A DNA stretch of 64,000 bases from the NCBI GenBank assembly GCA_032718475.1, contig JAUCBJ010008363.1, positions 186,001-250,000 of the forward strand. Direction: 5' to 3'. Source of the DNA: Nemertoderma westbladi. Taxonomy: Eukaryota; Xenacoelomorpha; Nemertodermatida; Nemertodermatidae. Position 1 is the first letter of the stretch; each line of letters starts with the position of its first letter. A program made the position numbers and the translations under genes. Below, piece after piece: positions 23,881 through 34,735 of this stretch. The notes under the pieces are model-generated. The model worked only from the letters and a program-made list of their open reading frames with translations, was not told the DNA's origin and searched no databases.

Positions 23881-26800
23881 ATGCCATACGAACGCTATCT
23901 TACATTAGAGCAAGCGCTGGAAGCGGTATTACGAGATGAAGAAAGCACCGATATTGTAATGATAGGGCCTCCACCTGGTGGAGAAGATAGCGACTTAGAA
24001 AATATCGATGATGACGAATGCATCGGGACTGGTACTAATAATGTCCTCCCTTCTGATGTAGTTTCTGAACTGGAAGTTCTCCATTCCGATTCCATTGCCA
24101 GAACGAGATCAACAAGTCCACCCATTGCTGTTGCCATGGGCGCAGGCCCCAGCCACAATCGCGATCCAGACGTGCCGGAAGGTAAAGTTAAGAAACCTAG
24201 AGCGTTACCTATGAAACGGTCATGGAGTTTAAGATCCAAAGACAATGCCGCTGTTACCGGTACCACTCCTGATTCTGAACTAGGTATACCGGCACCTAAG
24301 TTTAAGAAGATCAAAGATTCAGTCACTGTAGACCTAACTTCTTCGATAAGTAATAAGAAGAATACCAAAATTACTATTCGTTCCAAGAAAAGGATCGCAA
24401 ATAAGAAAAAGAAGCAACTGGAAAAGGTAAGAATATAATTTAATTAATTTATAATAATAAAAATAAATTACAGGTACTGGTACTAGTAATTAAAAATTAG
24501 AAAATTATTTTTCATCGAATACTGGAATATGTCTTTATTTGTATACTATTACTGTATTATATATTAGGCAGTTAGGCCTAATATACTGGTATACTTCCTA
24601 CTAATATACGAATGCGATACCGGTACCTGATTATATTTATATATCAGTATATATATTACCGGTGCGCGGTATATGATTATATTTTATTTTTCCCTAATAT
24701 CTATTTGGCCTTTATTTGTAGGCCCTATCAGCCTATATGGTACCGGTATATATTATTATATATGTTAATGGTACCAGTACCTTATTACCTGTACCCTATA
24801 TAAAATATTTAGACCTGTGCCGGTACTAGTATGCCTATTGTCTATCCGATACTGGTATGCATGGGTGATAGGGAGTTGTGGCGCCGCAATTTTGTTGACA
24901 AGCCGGCACAGCATTCTTAAAAATGCAGCTGCAATGCAGCATGCCGATCCTAGTAGTAGTAGTAGTAGGTATGCGTAATAAACCATAATGCTCCTCATAT
25001 TGTCATATTATATACTTTTTAGTTGAAATGGTACAAAAAGGACTTGAGCTATGTCAAACCAGTTTCACTAGATGCTGAGAAAGATTTCCAGAACAGACAC
25101 CCGCTACTCATTAATTTGAATGAATACGAGACTTTTATGACGTTGTTTGGAGACAATATGGTTGACCTTTTGGTTGAGGAGACAAATAGATATGCTAGAA
25201 ATACGAAAAACAAGGTTGGTCAATATTCAAAATTATTTCATACATATATGTTTTTATAATATTAATTCCAAATCGATTACAAATTTTGAAATAAATAAGG
25301 GTGTGGGGGGGGGGGGGGGGGTAGTATTTAATTTAGTATTTCTATTAATACAAATTATTATTAGTATTGTTAGTCAAAAGATACAATAAACATTTCAATA
25401 AAATACAAAATACTGTAATGAAAAGATTACTAACACCACATATATACATACTGTATGTGTGTGGTATATTTGAATTATAGGTTGGGTTCAAAGTAACCAA
25501 ATATGAAATGTCTAGCTTTATTGGAATTATTCTTTTATCTGGATATAACCAACGACCTAATCAAAGAATGTACTGGTCTAATGATCTTGATGTCTCGTGT
25601 CCAATAGTGTTAAATTGTATGTCTAGAAACCGATTTCTGGAAATCAAAAGTGTCTTCCATGCGGCTGATAATCAAACTTTAGGCCCTGAAAGAATGGCTA
25701 AGAAGGTTTTACCGCTCTACGATCTGTTAAATAAGAAACTCAGTGAAATTGGAACAATTTCATCAAATATCTCCATTGATGAATCAATGCTTCCTTACTA
25801 CGGCCCCCATTCCTGTAAGCAATTTATCAAGGGCAAGCCCTATAGGTAAGTTAACATAAATTTAATTTTCTTGTCAGATACTGAAATATGAATATTTCTG
25901 CTAATATCATATACATTACTTCTATATACTGGTACAAATTTAAATATAATAAAAAAATATAATATTTATATAATATTATTATATTATGTTATTATTATTA
26001 TATATTATATTATTATTATATATGTAGCACCTATATATATATACCTGTATAGAACTAAAATATGGATATAATTAAAATATTAATAATATTTAATTTAAAA
26101 TTAACATTGTAAATAAAATAATTGAAAAAAATTAAATTATTTATTTCAATGTATATGATATTCACTTCGTAGGTTTGGATTCAAGCAATGGATTACGGCA
26201 AGTGCTACTGGGTTTCCATACCATGTGGTGATATATGAAGGGAAGGCTGGTACATCGAATGTCAATCGGCCTCTTGGCACAAGAGTTATCCTTGAGGGAC
26301 TCGAGTCACTGAAGTTGACAGATCCTGGAGAATATCACGTTTACTTTGATAACTTTTTTACTAGTTACGATCTTTTGTGTAATCTTAGTGACCTAGGCTA
26401 TAAAGCCACTGGCACTGTACGGGCTAATAGGACGAAGAATTGCCCCCTTACAAACGTGCCAGTGATGAAAAAATTGAAACGTGGGAGCTATGACTATAGA
26501 AATAGCGGTACTGTATGTTTCGTACGATGGAATGATAATCCAGTGGTCACCATAGGAAGTAATGCATTTGGTGTAGCCCCATTACAGAATGCCAAACGGT
26601 GGGTGAAGGGGGTGGGTACAACTGATATAGAACAACCATACGTTATTCATAGTTATAACCAGAACATGGGGGGTGTGGACTTGTTGGACCGGGCACTGGC
26701 CACCTTTCGTCCTACCATATTTTCAAAGAAATGGTATTTCGGTCTACTAATAAATGCAATAAATATTGCAATGGTGGCATCTTGGCGTATTAGACGCCTT

Positions 26801-27079
26801 ATAGACGACAAGAAAACTAAACTCAAACAAATAGATTTCTGGCGTGCAGTGGTGCCATCACTGATTAGGGTGACCCAAAGGGGTGGCGAAAGCCCGTACT
26901 TGAATCGCGTGCCCCACAGTGTCCCTCAGAATGTTCGGTTTGACCATATAGGTCATTCTAGGGTATCTGGTCCAGTTCGTAAGAGTCGGTTGTGCATGGT
27001 GAGCTGTAGGTTGCAGTGTGTAAAGTGTGGAATCCCTCTCCATGGCGGTTGCTTCGATCAATACCATGGTTGGTTGTAG
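23881..27079 (+). CDS. piggyBac transposase, four exons, 669 residues
   Basis: Cut-and-paste transposase (DDE_Tnp_1_7 family) that excises and inserts DNA at TTAA. Inferred exons: 23881-24426, 25023-25214, 25481-25845 and 26173-27079; every intron is GT...AG and the frame is open throughout. The N-terminal 180 residues are acidic and then basic (KKRIANKKKKQ, a possible nuclear signal). The DDD catalytic triad is visible at about residues 346 (SIDESMLP), 427 (VYFDNFFTS) and 537 (NMGGVDLLD). The C-terminus has a Cys/His-rich domain (C642, C646, C650, C653, H658, C661, H666) of the type that binds the element ends. The length is within the usual 550-700. The ATG at 23881 begins the first exon; an upstream non-coding exon cannot be excluded. 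No inactivating change was found. Confidence 0.88.
24427..25022 (+). other. intron 1 of the piggyBac transposase
   Basis: Donor AAG|GTAAGA and acceptor TTTTTAG flank 596 bases rich in GGTACC-type palindromes and AT microsatellite. It carries the short (TAG)n-tailed retroposon described separately. Splicing joins two phase-0 exons. Confidence 0.75.
24854..24974 (+). mobile_element. short (TAG)n-tailed retroposon with 7-bp target duplication
   Basis: GGTATGC at 24854-24860 is repeated at 24968-24974. The 107 bases between begin ATGGGTGATAGGG, contain CTGCAATGCAGCATGCCGAT and end in a TAG run of about 17 bases. The last 37-39 bases are the same sequence as the satellite inserts at 9552-9588 and 10844-10880. 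Shared 3' end, simple tail and target duplications at both kinds of site point to a SINE or LINE 3' end; the longer copy may be close to full length. No clear A or B box was recognised. Confidence 0.6.
25215..25480 (+). other. intron 2 of the piggyBac transposase, with a 17-G run
   Basis: Donor AAG|GTTGGT is weak and the acceptor is AATTATAG. The coding side repeats GTTGG at both exon borders. Bases 25305-25321 are all G. The flanking exons join in phase 0. Confidence 0.65.
25846..26172 (+). other. intron 3 of the piggyBac transposase
   Basis: Donor ATAG|GTAAGT and acceptor TTCGTAG flank 327 bases, mostly AT repeats (TATTATTATAT). It splits the Arg codon of a KPYR-FGFKQW block that is contiguous in other piggyBac transposases, which supports the splice. 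Confidence 0.8.
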
Positions 27080-27322
27080 ATATATTGTATTGGAATATGG
27101 TATTCTATCATTATTTGAAATATTTCATATTTCATTTTACTTATCTCATTTCTTATTTCATTTCATATAACTCTTATCAATGGAATGGGTCTTTGTATTT
27201 TTTGTTATAGCTATACGTTTATACTATGATTTTTGATGTTTGAAAGATTATATTTACTTTCTATTTGCGCAGTGAATGCACTATCCTAATCTCATAAAAT
27301 TAATATTTGAAATATCGGGCGA

Positions 27323-27345
27323 GGGGGGGGGGGGGGGGGGGGGGG
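27323..27345 (+). repeat. 23-base G homopolymer in the piggyBac 3' region
   Basis: An uninterrupted run of G lies about 245 bp after the transposase stop. With the 17-G run in intron 2 and the 10-12 base G/C tracts in both non-autonomous elements, G-runs recur in the piggyBac-type insertions and are absent from the surrounding satellite. Length may be affected by sequencing. Confidence 0.9.
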
Positions 27346-27532
27346 CACTACAAGCACTACATTGAAATTGTTAACTCAATAATTTTAAATTAAAAACTTT
27401 TTTTAACATTTGCTTATGCTTATACTCCATTCTACACCCACCAAAGTAGTTATTAACATCAACAATATTGCAATAAGTGTATCATTTACAAACAAATTGG
27501 TGTTATTTTTATTAATATATAAATACCTCCAT

Positions 27533-27557
27533 AGCGCCCAAGTACTACATTTGTACC
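27533..27557 (+). promoter_or_regulatory. subterminal repeat motif, right end of the piggyBac element
   Basis: GCGCCCAAGTACTACATTTGTACC is the third copy of the element's repeated motif, about 130 bp inside the right end and in the same orientation as the left terminal copy. Confidence 0.5.
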
Positions 27558-27690
27558 CTACCTAATAAATCGAGATTGGTTAAAGTTTTGATACTGTTGT
27601 TGAAACTACGTTTAAGTTAGACCATTTGGACTTAGTTCTGAAAATATGAATGAATTACCTCGAGTTTTTCGATGTCTGGGTTTTGCTGGG

Positions 27691-30600
27691 TTAACGGGGA
27701 AATAGGCTACTTATCTCTTTACTCTTAGAGCCTCAAAAAGCGGGTGTTCCGACGCAATCAAAATTCATCCATCTCCAGGGGAAAGACGAAGCAAAGAACA
27801 GCTGATTACTTCTATAAATGTAAGTGTTACCTGCTCTTTTGACTTTCATTTAAGATTGTCTATCTCTTGGAGTGGGTTAGAAGTCATGAATATGAAAATC
27901 GATGTCGTTTTTTGTAAAAAATCAGAGGAGATTTTAATAAATTATTGCTGAAAAACACCAATTATTTTGACAAGGATTTAATACTCATTATATTCATAAA
28001 CTAGCTGAGATATTTGAGGTGAATTATTGCATTACATATTAACTTTGGCTCCAGCCGCTTTGGCAATACGATGAAACTATAATAAATATTCTAGAACACA
28101 ACAATATTAACAGGAAGATAGGCTACTTATCTCTCCACTCAGACAGCCACAGGTAGGGAGGGGTGTTTTGACACAATCAAAATTTAACCATCTCCAGGGG
28201 AAAGACGAAGCAAATAACAGCTGATTACTTCTATAAATGTAAGTGTTACCTGTTCTTTTGACTTTCGTTTAAGATTGTCTATCTCGTGGAGTGGGTTAGA
28301 AGTTATAAATATGAAAATCGATGTCGTTTTTTGTAAAAAATCTGAGAATATTTTGATAAATTATTGCTGAAAGCCCAAGGATTTTGACATGGCTTTAATA
28401 CTTCATTATGTTCATGAAATAGCTGAGAAATTTGAGGTCAGTTATTGTAATACATATTATCTTCGGCTCCAGCCGCTTTGGCAATACGATGAAACTATAA
28501 TAAATATTCTAGAACACAACAATATTAACAGGGAGATAGGCTACTTATCTCTTCACTCTTGAGAGCCTCAAAAACGGGGTGTTCCGACGCAATCAAATTT
28601 CATCCATCTCCAGGGGAAAGGCGAAGCAAAGAACAGCTGATTACTTCTATAAATGTAAGTGTTACCTGCTCTTTTGACTTTCATTTAAGATTGTCTATCT
28701 CTTGGAGTGGGTTAGAAGTCATGAATATGAAAATCGACGTCGTTTTTTGTAAAAAATCAGAGGAGATTTTAATAAATTATTGCTGAAAAACACCAAGGAT
28801 TTTGACAAGGATTTAATACTCATTATATTCATGAACTAGCTGTGATATTTGAGGTGAATTATTGCATTACATATTAACTTTGGCTCCAGCCGCTTTGGCA
28901 ATACGATGAAACTATAATAAATATTCTAGAACACAACAATATTAACAGGGAGATAGGCTACTTTAATTATCTCTCCACTCTGAGAGCCTCAGAAAGGGGG
29001 TGTTCCGACGCAATCAAAATTCATCCATCTCCTGGGGAAAGACGAAGCAAATAACAGCTGAATACTTCTATAAATGTAAGTTTTACCTGTTCTTATGACT
29101 TTCGTTTAAGATTCTCTATCTCGTGGAGTGGGTTAGAAGATATAAATATGAAAAACGATGTCGTTTTTTGTAAAAAATCTGAGGATATTTTGATAAATTA
29201 TTGCTGAAAGCCCAAGGATTTTGACATGGCTTTAATACTTCATTATGTTCATGAAAAAACGTAGATATTTGAGGTGAATTATTGCATTACATAATAACTT
29301 TAACTCCAGCCACATTAGCAATACGATGAAACTATAATAAATATTCTACAACAGAACAATATTAACGGGGAAATAGGCTACTTATTTCTTTACTCTTAGA
29401 GCCTCAAAAAGGGGGTGTTCCGACGCAATCAAAATTCATCCATCTCCAGGGGAAAGACGAAGCAAAGAACAGCTGATTACTTCTATAAATGTAAGTGTTA
29501 CCTGCTCTTTTGACTTTCATTTAAGATTGTCTATCTCTTGGAGTGGGTTAGAAGTCATGAATATGAAAATCGATGTTGTTTTTTGTAAAAAATCAGAGGA
29601 GATTTTAATAAATTATTGCTGAAAAACACCAATTATTTTGACAAGGATTTAATACTCATTATATTCATAAACTAGCTGAGATATTTGAGGTGAATTATTG
29701 CATTACATATTAACTTTGGCTCCAGCCGCTTTGGCAATACGATGAAACTATAATAAATATTCTAGAACACAACAATATTAACAGGAAGATAGGCTACTTA
29801 TCTCTCCACTCAGACAGCCACAGGTAGGGAGGGGTGTTTTGACACAATCAAAATTTAACCATCTCCAGGGGAAAGACGAAGCAAATAACAGCTGATTACT
29901 TCTATAAATGTAAGTGTTACCTGTTCTTTTGACTTTCGTTTAAGATTGTCTATCTCGTGGAGTGGGTTAGAAGTTATAAATATGAAAATCGATGTCGTTT
30001 TTTGTAAAAAATCTGAGAATATTTTGATAAATTATTGCTGAAAGCCCAAGGATTTTGACATGGCTTTAATACTTCATTATGTTCATGAAATAGCTGAGAA
30101 ATTTTAGGTCAGTTATTGTAATACATATTATCTTCGGCTCCAGCCGCTTTGGCAATACGATGAAACTATAATAAATATTCTAGAACACAACAATATTAAC
30201 AGGGAGATAGCCTAATTATATCTTCACTCTGAGAGCCTCAAAAAGGGGGTGTTCCGACGCAATCAAATTTCATCCATCTCCTGGGGAAAGACGAAGCAAG
30301 TAACAGCTGATTACTTCTATAAATGTAAGTTTTACCTGTTCTTATGACTTTCGTTTAAGATTATCTATCTCGTGGAGTGGGTTAGAAGATATAAATATGA
30401 AAATCAATGTCGTTTTTTGTAAAAAATCTGAGGATATTTTGATAAATTATTGCTGAAAGCCCAAGGATTTTGACATGGCTTTAATACTTCATTATGTTCA
30501 TGAAAAAACTTAGATATTTGAGGTGAATTATTGCATTACATAATAACTCCAGCCACATTAGCAATACGATGAAACTATAATAAATATTCTACAACAGAAC

Positions 30601-32130
30601 AATATTAACGGGGAAATAGGCTACTTATCTCTTTACTCTTAGAGCCTCAAAAAGCGGGTGTTCCGACGCAATCAAAATTCATCCATCTCCAGGGGAAAGA
30701 CGAAGCCAAGAACAGCTGATTACTTCTATAAATGTAAGTGTTACCTGCTCTTTTGACTTTCATTTAAGATTGTCTATCTCTTGGAGTGGGTTAGAAGTCA
30801 TGAATATGAAAATCGATGTCGTTTTTTGTAAAAAATCAGAGGAGATTTTAATAAATTATTGCTGAAAAACACCAATTATTTTGACAAGGATTTAATACTC
30901 ATTATATTCATAAACTAGCTGAGATATTTGAGGTGAATTATTGCATTACATATTAACTTTGGCTCCAGCCGCTTTGGCAATACGATGAAACTATAATAAA
31001 TATTCTAGAACACAACAATATTAACAGGAAGATAGGCTACTTATCTCTCCACTCAGACAGCCACAGGTAGGGAGGGGTGTTTTGACACAATCAAAATTTA
31101 ACCATCTCCAGGGGAAAGACGAAGCAAATAACAGCTGATTACTTCTATAAATGTAAGTGTTACCTGTTCTTTTGACTTTCGTTTAAGATTGTCTAACTCG
31201 TGGAGTGGGTTAGAAGTTATAAATATGAAAATCGATGTCATTTTTTGTAAAAAATCTGAGAATATTTTGATAAATTATTGCTGAAAGCCCAAGGATTTTG
31301 ACATGGCTTTAATACTTCATTATGTTCATGAAATAGCTGAGAAATTTGAGGTCAGTTATTGTAATACATATTATCTTCGGCTCCAGCCGCTTTGGCAATA
31401 CGATGAAACTATAATAAATATTCTAGAACACAACAATATTAACAGGGAGATAGGCTACTTATCTCTTCACTCTGAGAGCCTCAACAACGGGGTGTTCCGA
31501 CGCAATTAAATTTCATCCATCTCCAGGGGAAAGGCGAAGCAAAGAACAGCTGATTACTTCTATAAATGGAAGTGTTACCTGTTCTTTTGACTTTCATTTA
31601 AGATTCGCTATCTCATGGAGTGGGTTAGAAGTTATAAATATGAAAATCGATGTGGTTTTTGAAAAAAATCAAAGGATATTATGATTAATTATTGCTTAAA
31701 AACCCCAAGGATTTTGACATGGCTTTAATACTCATTATATTCATGAAATAGCTGAGAAATTTGAGGTGAGTTATTGTATTACATATTATCTTCGGCTCCA
31801 GCCGCTTTGGCAATACGATGAAACTATAATAAATATTCTAGAAGACAACAATATTAACAGGGAGATAGGCTGCTTTGCTTATATCTTCACTCTGAGAGCC
31901 TCAAAAAGGGGGTGTTCCGACGCAATCAAAATTCATCCATCTCCTGGGGAAAGGCGAAGCAAAGAACAGCTGATTACTTCTATAAATGTAAGTTTTACCT
32001 GTTCTTATGACTTTCGTTTAAGATTATCTATCTCGTGGAGTGGGTTAGAAGATATAAATATGAAAATCGATGTCGTTTTTTGTAAAAAATCTGAGGATAT
32101 TTTGATAAATTATTGCTGAAAGCCCAAGGA
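27691..32130 (+). repeat. satellite array, forward orientation, last block before inversion
   Basis: Forward monomers resume at the TTAA after the autonomous piggyBac. The A-B-C three-monomer pattern of 8411-11400 returns (ACCAATTATTTTGACAAGG, GGGAGGGGTGTTTTGAC and GTCAGTTATTGTAATAC variants), but the 37-bp insert is missing from the type C monomers here (near 30290 and 31520). From about 28560 onward the units are more mixed. The block ends in the middle of a monomer at 32128-32131. Confidence 0.95.
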
Positions 32131-32140
32131 TGAATTTTGA
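32120..32140. other. orientation switch of the satellite array
   Basis: The forward monomer reads TGCTGAAAGCCCAAGGAT, and at GGAT (32128-32131) the sequence turns into GGATGAATTTTGATTGCG, which is the other strand of a different part of the monomer. GGAT is common to both. The two half-monomers meet at non-equivalent positions with no spacer, and the first reverse monomer lacks about 16 bases (TCGGAACACC and following) shortly after. Confidence 0.9.
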
Positions 32141-33772
32141 TTGCGTTTGAGGCTCTCAGAGTGAAGATATAAGTAGCCTATCTCCCTGTTAATATTGTTG
32201 TGTTCTAGAATATGTATTATAGTTTCATTGTATTGCCAAAGCGGCTGGAGCCGAACTTAATATGTGATACAATAATTCACCTCAAATTTCTCAGCTATTT
32301 CATGAATATAATGAGTATTAAAGCCATGTCAAAATCCTTGGTGTTTTTCAGCAATAATTTATTAAAATCTCCTCTGATTTTTTACAAAAAACGACATCGA
32401 TTTTTATATTCATGACTTCTAACCCACTCCAAGTGATAGACAATCTTAAATGGAAGTCAAAAGAGCAGGTAACACGTACATTTATAGAAGTAATCAGCTG
32501 TTCTTTGCTTCGTCTTTCCCCTGGAGATGGATTCATTTTGATTGTGTCAGAACACCCCCTTTTTGAGGCTCTCAGAGTGAAGAGATAAGTAGCATATCTC
32601 CCTGTTAATATTGTTGTGTTCTAGAATATTTATTATAGTTTCATCGTATTGCCAAAGAGACTGGAGCTGAAGTTAATATATAATGCAACAATTCACCTCA
32701 AGTATCTCAGCTATTTCATGAACATAATGAAGCAAAAGCCATGTCAAAATCCTTGGTGTTTTTCAGCAATAATTAATCAAAATATCCTAAGATTTTTTAC
32801 AAAAAACGACATCGATTTTCATATTCATAACTTCTAACCCACTCCACAAGATAGAGAATCTTAAATGAAAGTCAAAAAAACAGTTAACACTTACATTTAT
32901 AGAAGTAATTAGCTGTTATTTGCTAGGTCTTTCTGCTGGAGATGGATGAATTTTGATTGCGTTGGAACACCCCCTTTCTGAGGCTGTCAGAGTGAAGAGA
33001 TAAGTAGCCTATCTCCCTGTTAATATTGTTGTGTTCTGGAAAATTTATTATAGTTTCATCATATTGCCAAAGAGACTGGAGCTGAAGTTAATATATAATG
33101 CAACAATTCACCTCAAGTATCTCAGCTATCATGAACATAATGAAGCAATAGCCCTGTCAAAATCCTTGGTGTTTTTCAGCAATAATTAATCAAAATATCT
33201 TTTGATTTTTTTCAAAAACCACATAGATTTTCATATTTATAACTTCTAACCCACACCATGAGATAGCGAATCTTAAATGAAAGTCAAAAGAACAGGTAAC
33301 ACTTACATTTATAGAAGTAATCAGCTGTTATTTGCTACGTCTTTCTGCTGGAGATGGATAAAATTTGATTGCGTCAGAACACACCGTTTTTGAGGCTCTC
33401 AGAGTGAAGAGATAAGTAGCCTATCTCCCTGTTAATATTGTTGTGTTCTAGAATATTTATTATAGTTTTAGCGTATTACCAAGGCGGCTGGAGCCAAAGT
33501 TAATATGTAATACCATTACTCACCTCAAATTTCTCAGCTATTTCATGAACATAATGAAGTATTAAAGCCATGTCAAAATCCTTGGTGTTTTTCTGCAATA
33601 ATTTATCAAAATATCCTCAGATTTTTTACAAAAAACGACATCGATTTTAATATTCATGACTTCTAACCCACTCCACATTATAAAGAATCTTAAATAAAAG
33701 TCAAAAGAGCAGACAATATTTACATTTATAGAAGTTATCAGCTGTTCTTTGCTTCGTCTTTCCCCTGGAGAT
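32131..33772 (-). repeat. satellite array, reverse orientation, first block
   Basis: About four monomers read on the minus strand. They are more divergent from each other than those further right: variants AAGAGACTGGAGCTGAAG, a CATCATATTGCC change and missing bases near 33130. The last monomer is cut at CTGGAGAT by the LTR retrotransposon. Confidence 0.95.
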
Positions 33773-34015
33773 TGTCTTGACATTTATATGACCTAAGTCC
33801 CAAGTATTGTAAGCAGTAGTGTTAGTCAGTATGTGTTACCGGTAGTGCAGTAGTGTTAGACGGACCAGTCAGTAGTGTCTTTTTTATAGTTAGAACTGAA
33901 ATTGTCAGACAAAATGAGTATCAAGAATACTGGAATACATAATGCAGTAATGTCATATCGGCATATTATTATTTCATATTATATTGTCCGCAATTGAATG
34001 AGTGAATCCAAAACA
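33773..34015 (+). repeat. 5' LTR of the second Bel-Pao element
   Basis: 243 bp, TG...CA ends, flanked on the left by GAGAT. Compared with the 3' LTR it differs at two sites: GAAATTGTC against GAACTTGTC, and GTCCGCAA against GTCCACAA. No clear TATA box was found inside it. Confidence 0.95.
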
Positions 34016-34033
34016 TGGTAGCAGAGCGTGGTT
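34016..34033 (+). promoter_or_regulatory. primer binding site, initiator-tRNA-Met type
   Basis: TGGTAGCAGAGCGTGGTT directly follows the LTR. The first 11 bases equal the complement of the 3' end of animal initiator tRNA-Met, and after two mismatches TGGTT also fits. This is where minus-strand synthesis would be primed. Confidence 0.7.
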
Positions 34034-34735
34034 GCGCTGTTCGAGCGTCAACAAACTGAAAACACTGATTTCCAATAGGCCTACCGATACCGCTGTACCG
34101 GTACGGTATAATCTGATAACAGCTTAGACTAAATGAATAACCTTCCACCGATACCGGTACTGATGCTAATGAAAGGGATCAACAATAAAATAGCTAGGCC
34201 TACAGCCCAGCCTACTTAATTAAAGGCCCTACAGGCCTACCTATACTGCTATATGCGCTACGTATTCCTTATACTGAATCGGGATCAATTAAACTTGGCG
34301 AATCCTGGAATATAAAAGGAACGAACCACGCCACATACAAACAGTAACAGATATAAGGATCTGGAATGCCATACAGACGTAAAGATTGTCCACAGCTATC
34401 GGCTGACAGGTAGAATTTGATGATTTGGTGAGTGCATAATTAAAACTTAACTATTCGTAATAATAGGCCTACTGCATCCATCATTGTTTGATTGAATTAA
34501 AGCAGTCAAAGATGCATTAACTTGGACTGCCCATATATGTATATTGTATATATCCTCTTTATAATGTTGGATACCAGTACTACAACTGTACAATGAGTGT
34601 ATACCTAATAGTCCTACACCAACAGACCAATGTTAAATAATAATATAATTATTAAACAGAATAATAACAGGCCATTAGTAATGCCTGAAGTCAATGCTGA
34701 AATTTGTTAAATAATAATCAAACAGGCCTGCAGAA
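34034..34735 (+). other. leader of the second Bel-Pao element
   Basis: About 700 bases without a gene between the primer site and gag. They are rich in ACCGGTAC and AGGCCTAC palindromes near 34075-34260. TATAAAAGG, a perfect TATA-box string, lies at 34311-34319, outside the LTR. No open frame of note. Confidence 0.6.

Larger units (their letters stand above)
22839..27690 (+). mobile_element. autonomous piggyBac element, apparently intact
   Basis: The element is flanked by TTAA on both sides (22835-22838 and 27691-27694); the uninterrupted satellite reads CAATATTAACGGGG. The ends are inverted: CCCAGCAACGCCCAACG on the left and the complement of CCCAGCAAAACCCAGAC on the right, a perfect 8-bp inner match. 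The 4852-bp body carries a complete spliced transposase gene on the + strand. Untranslated parts (22839-23880 and 27080-27690) hold AT microsatellite, a G-run, repeated binding-site-like motifs and many GGTACC and AGGCCT palindromes. An intact gene and ends suggest recent insertion after the local satellite formed. Confidence 0.9.
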
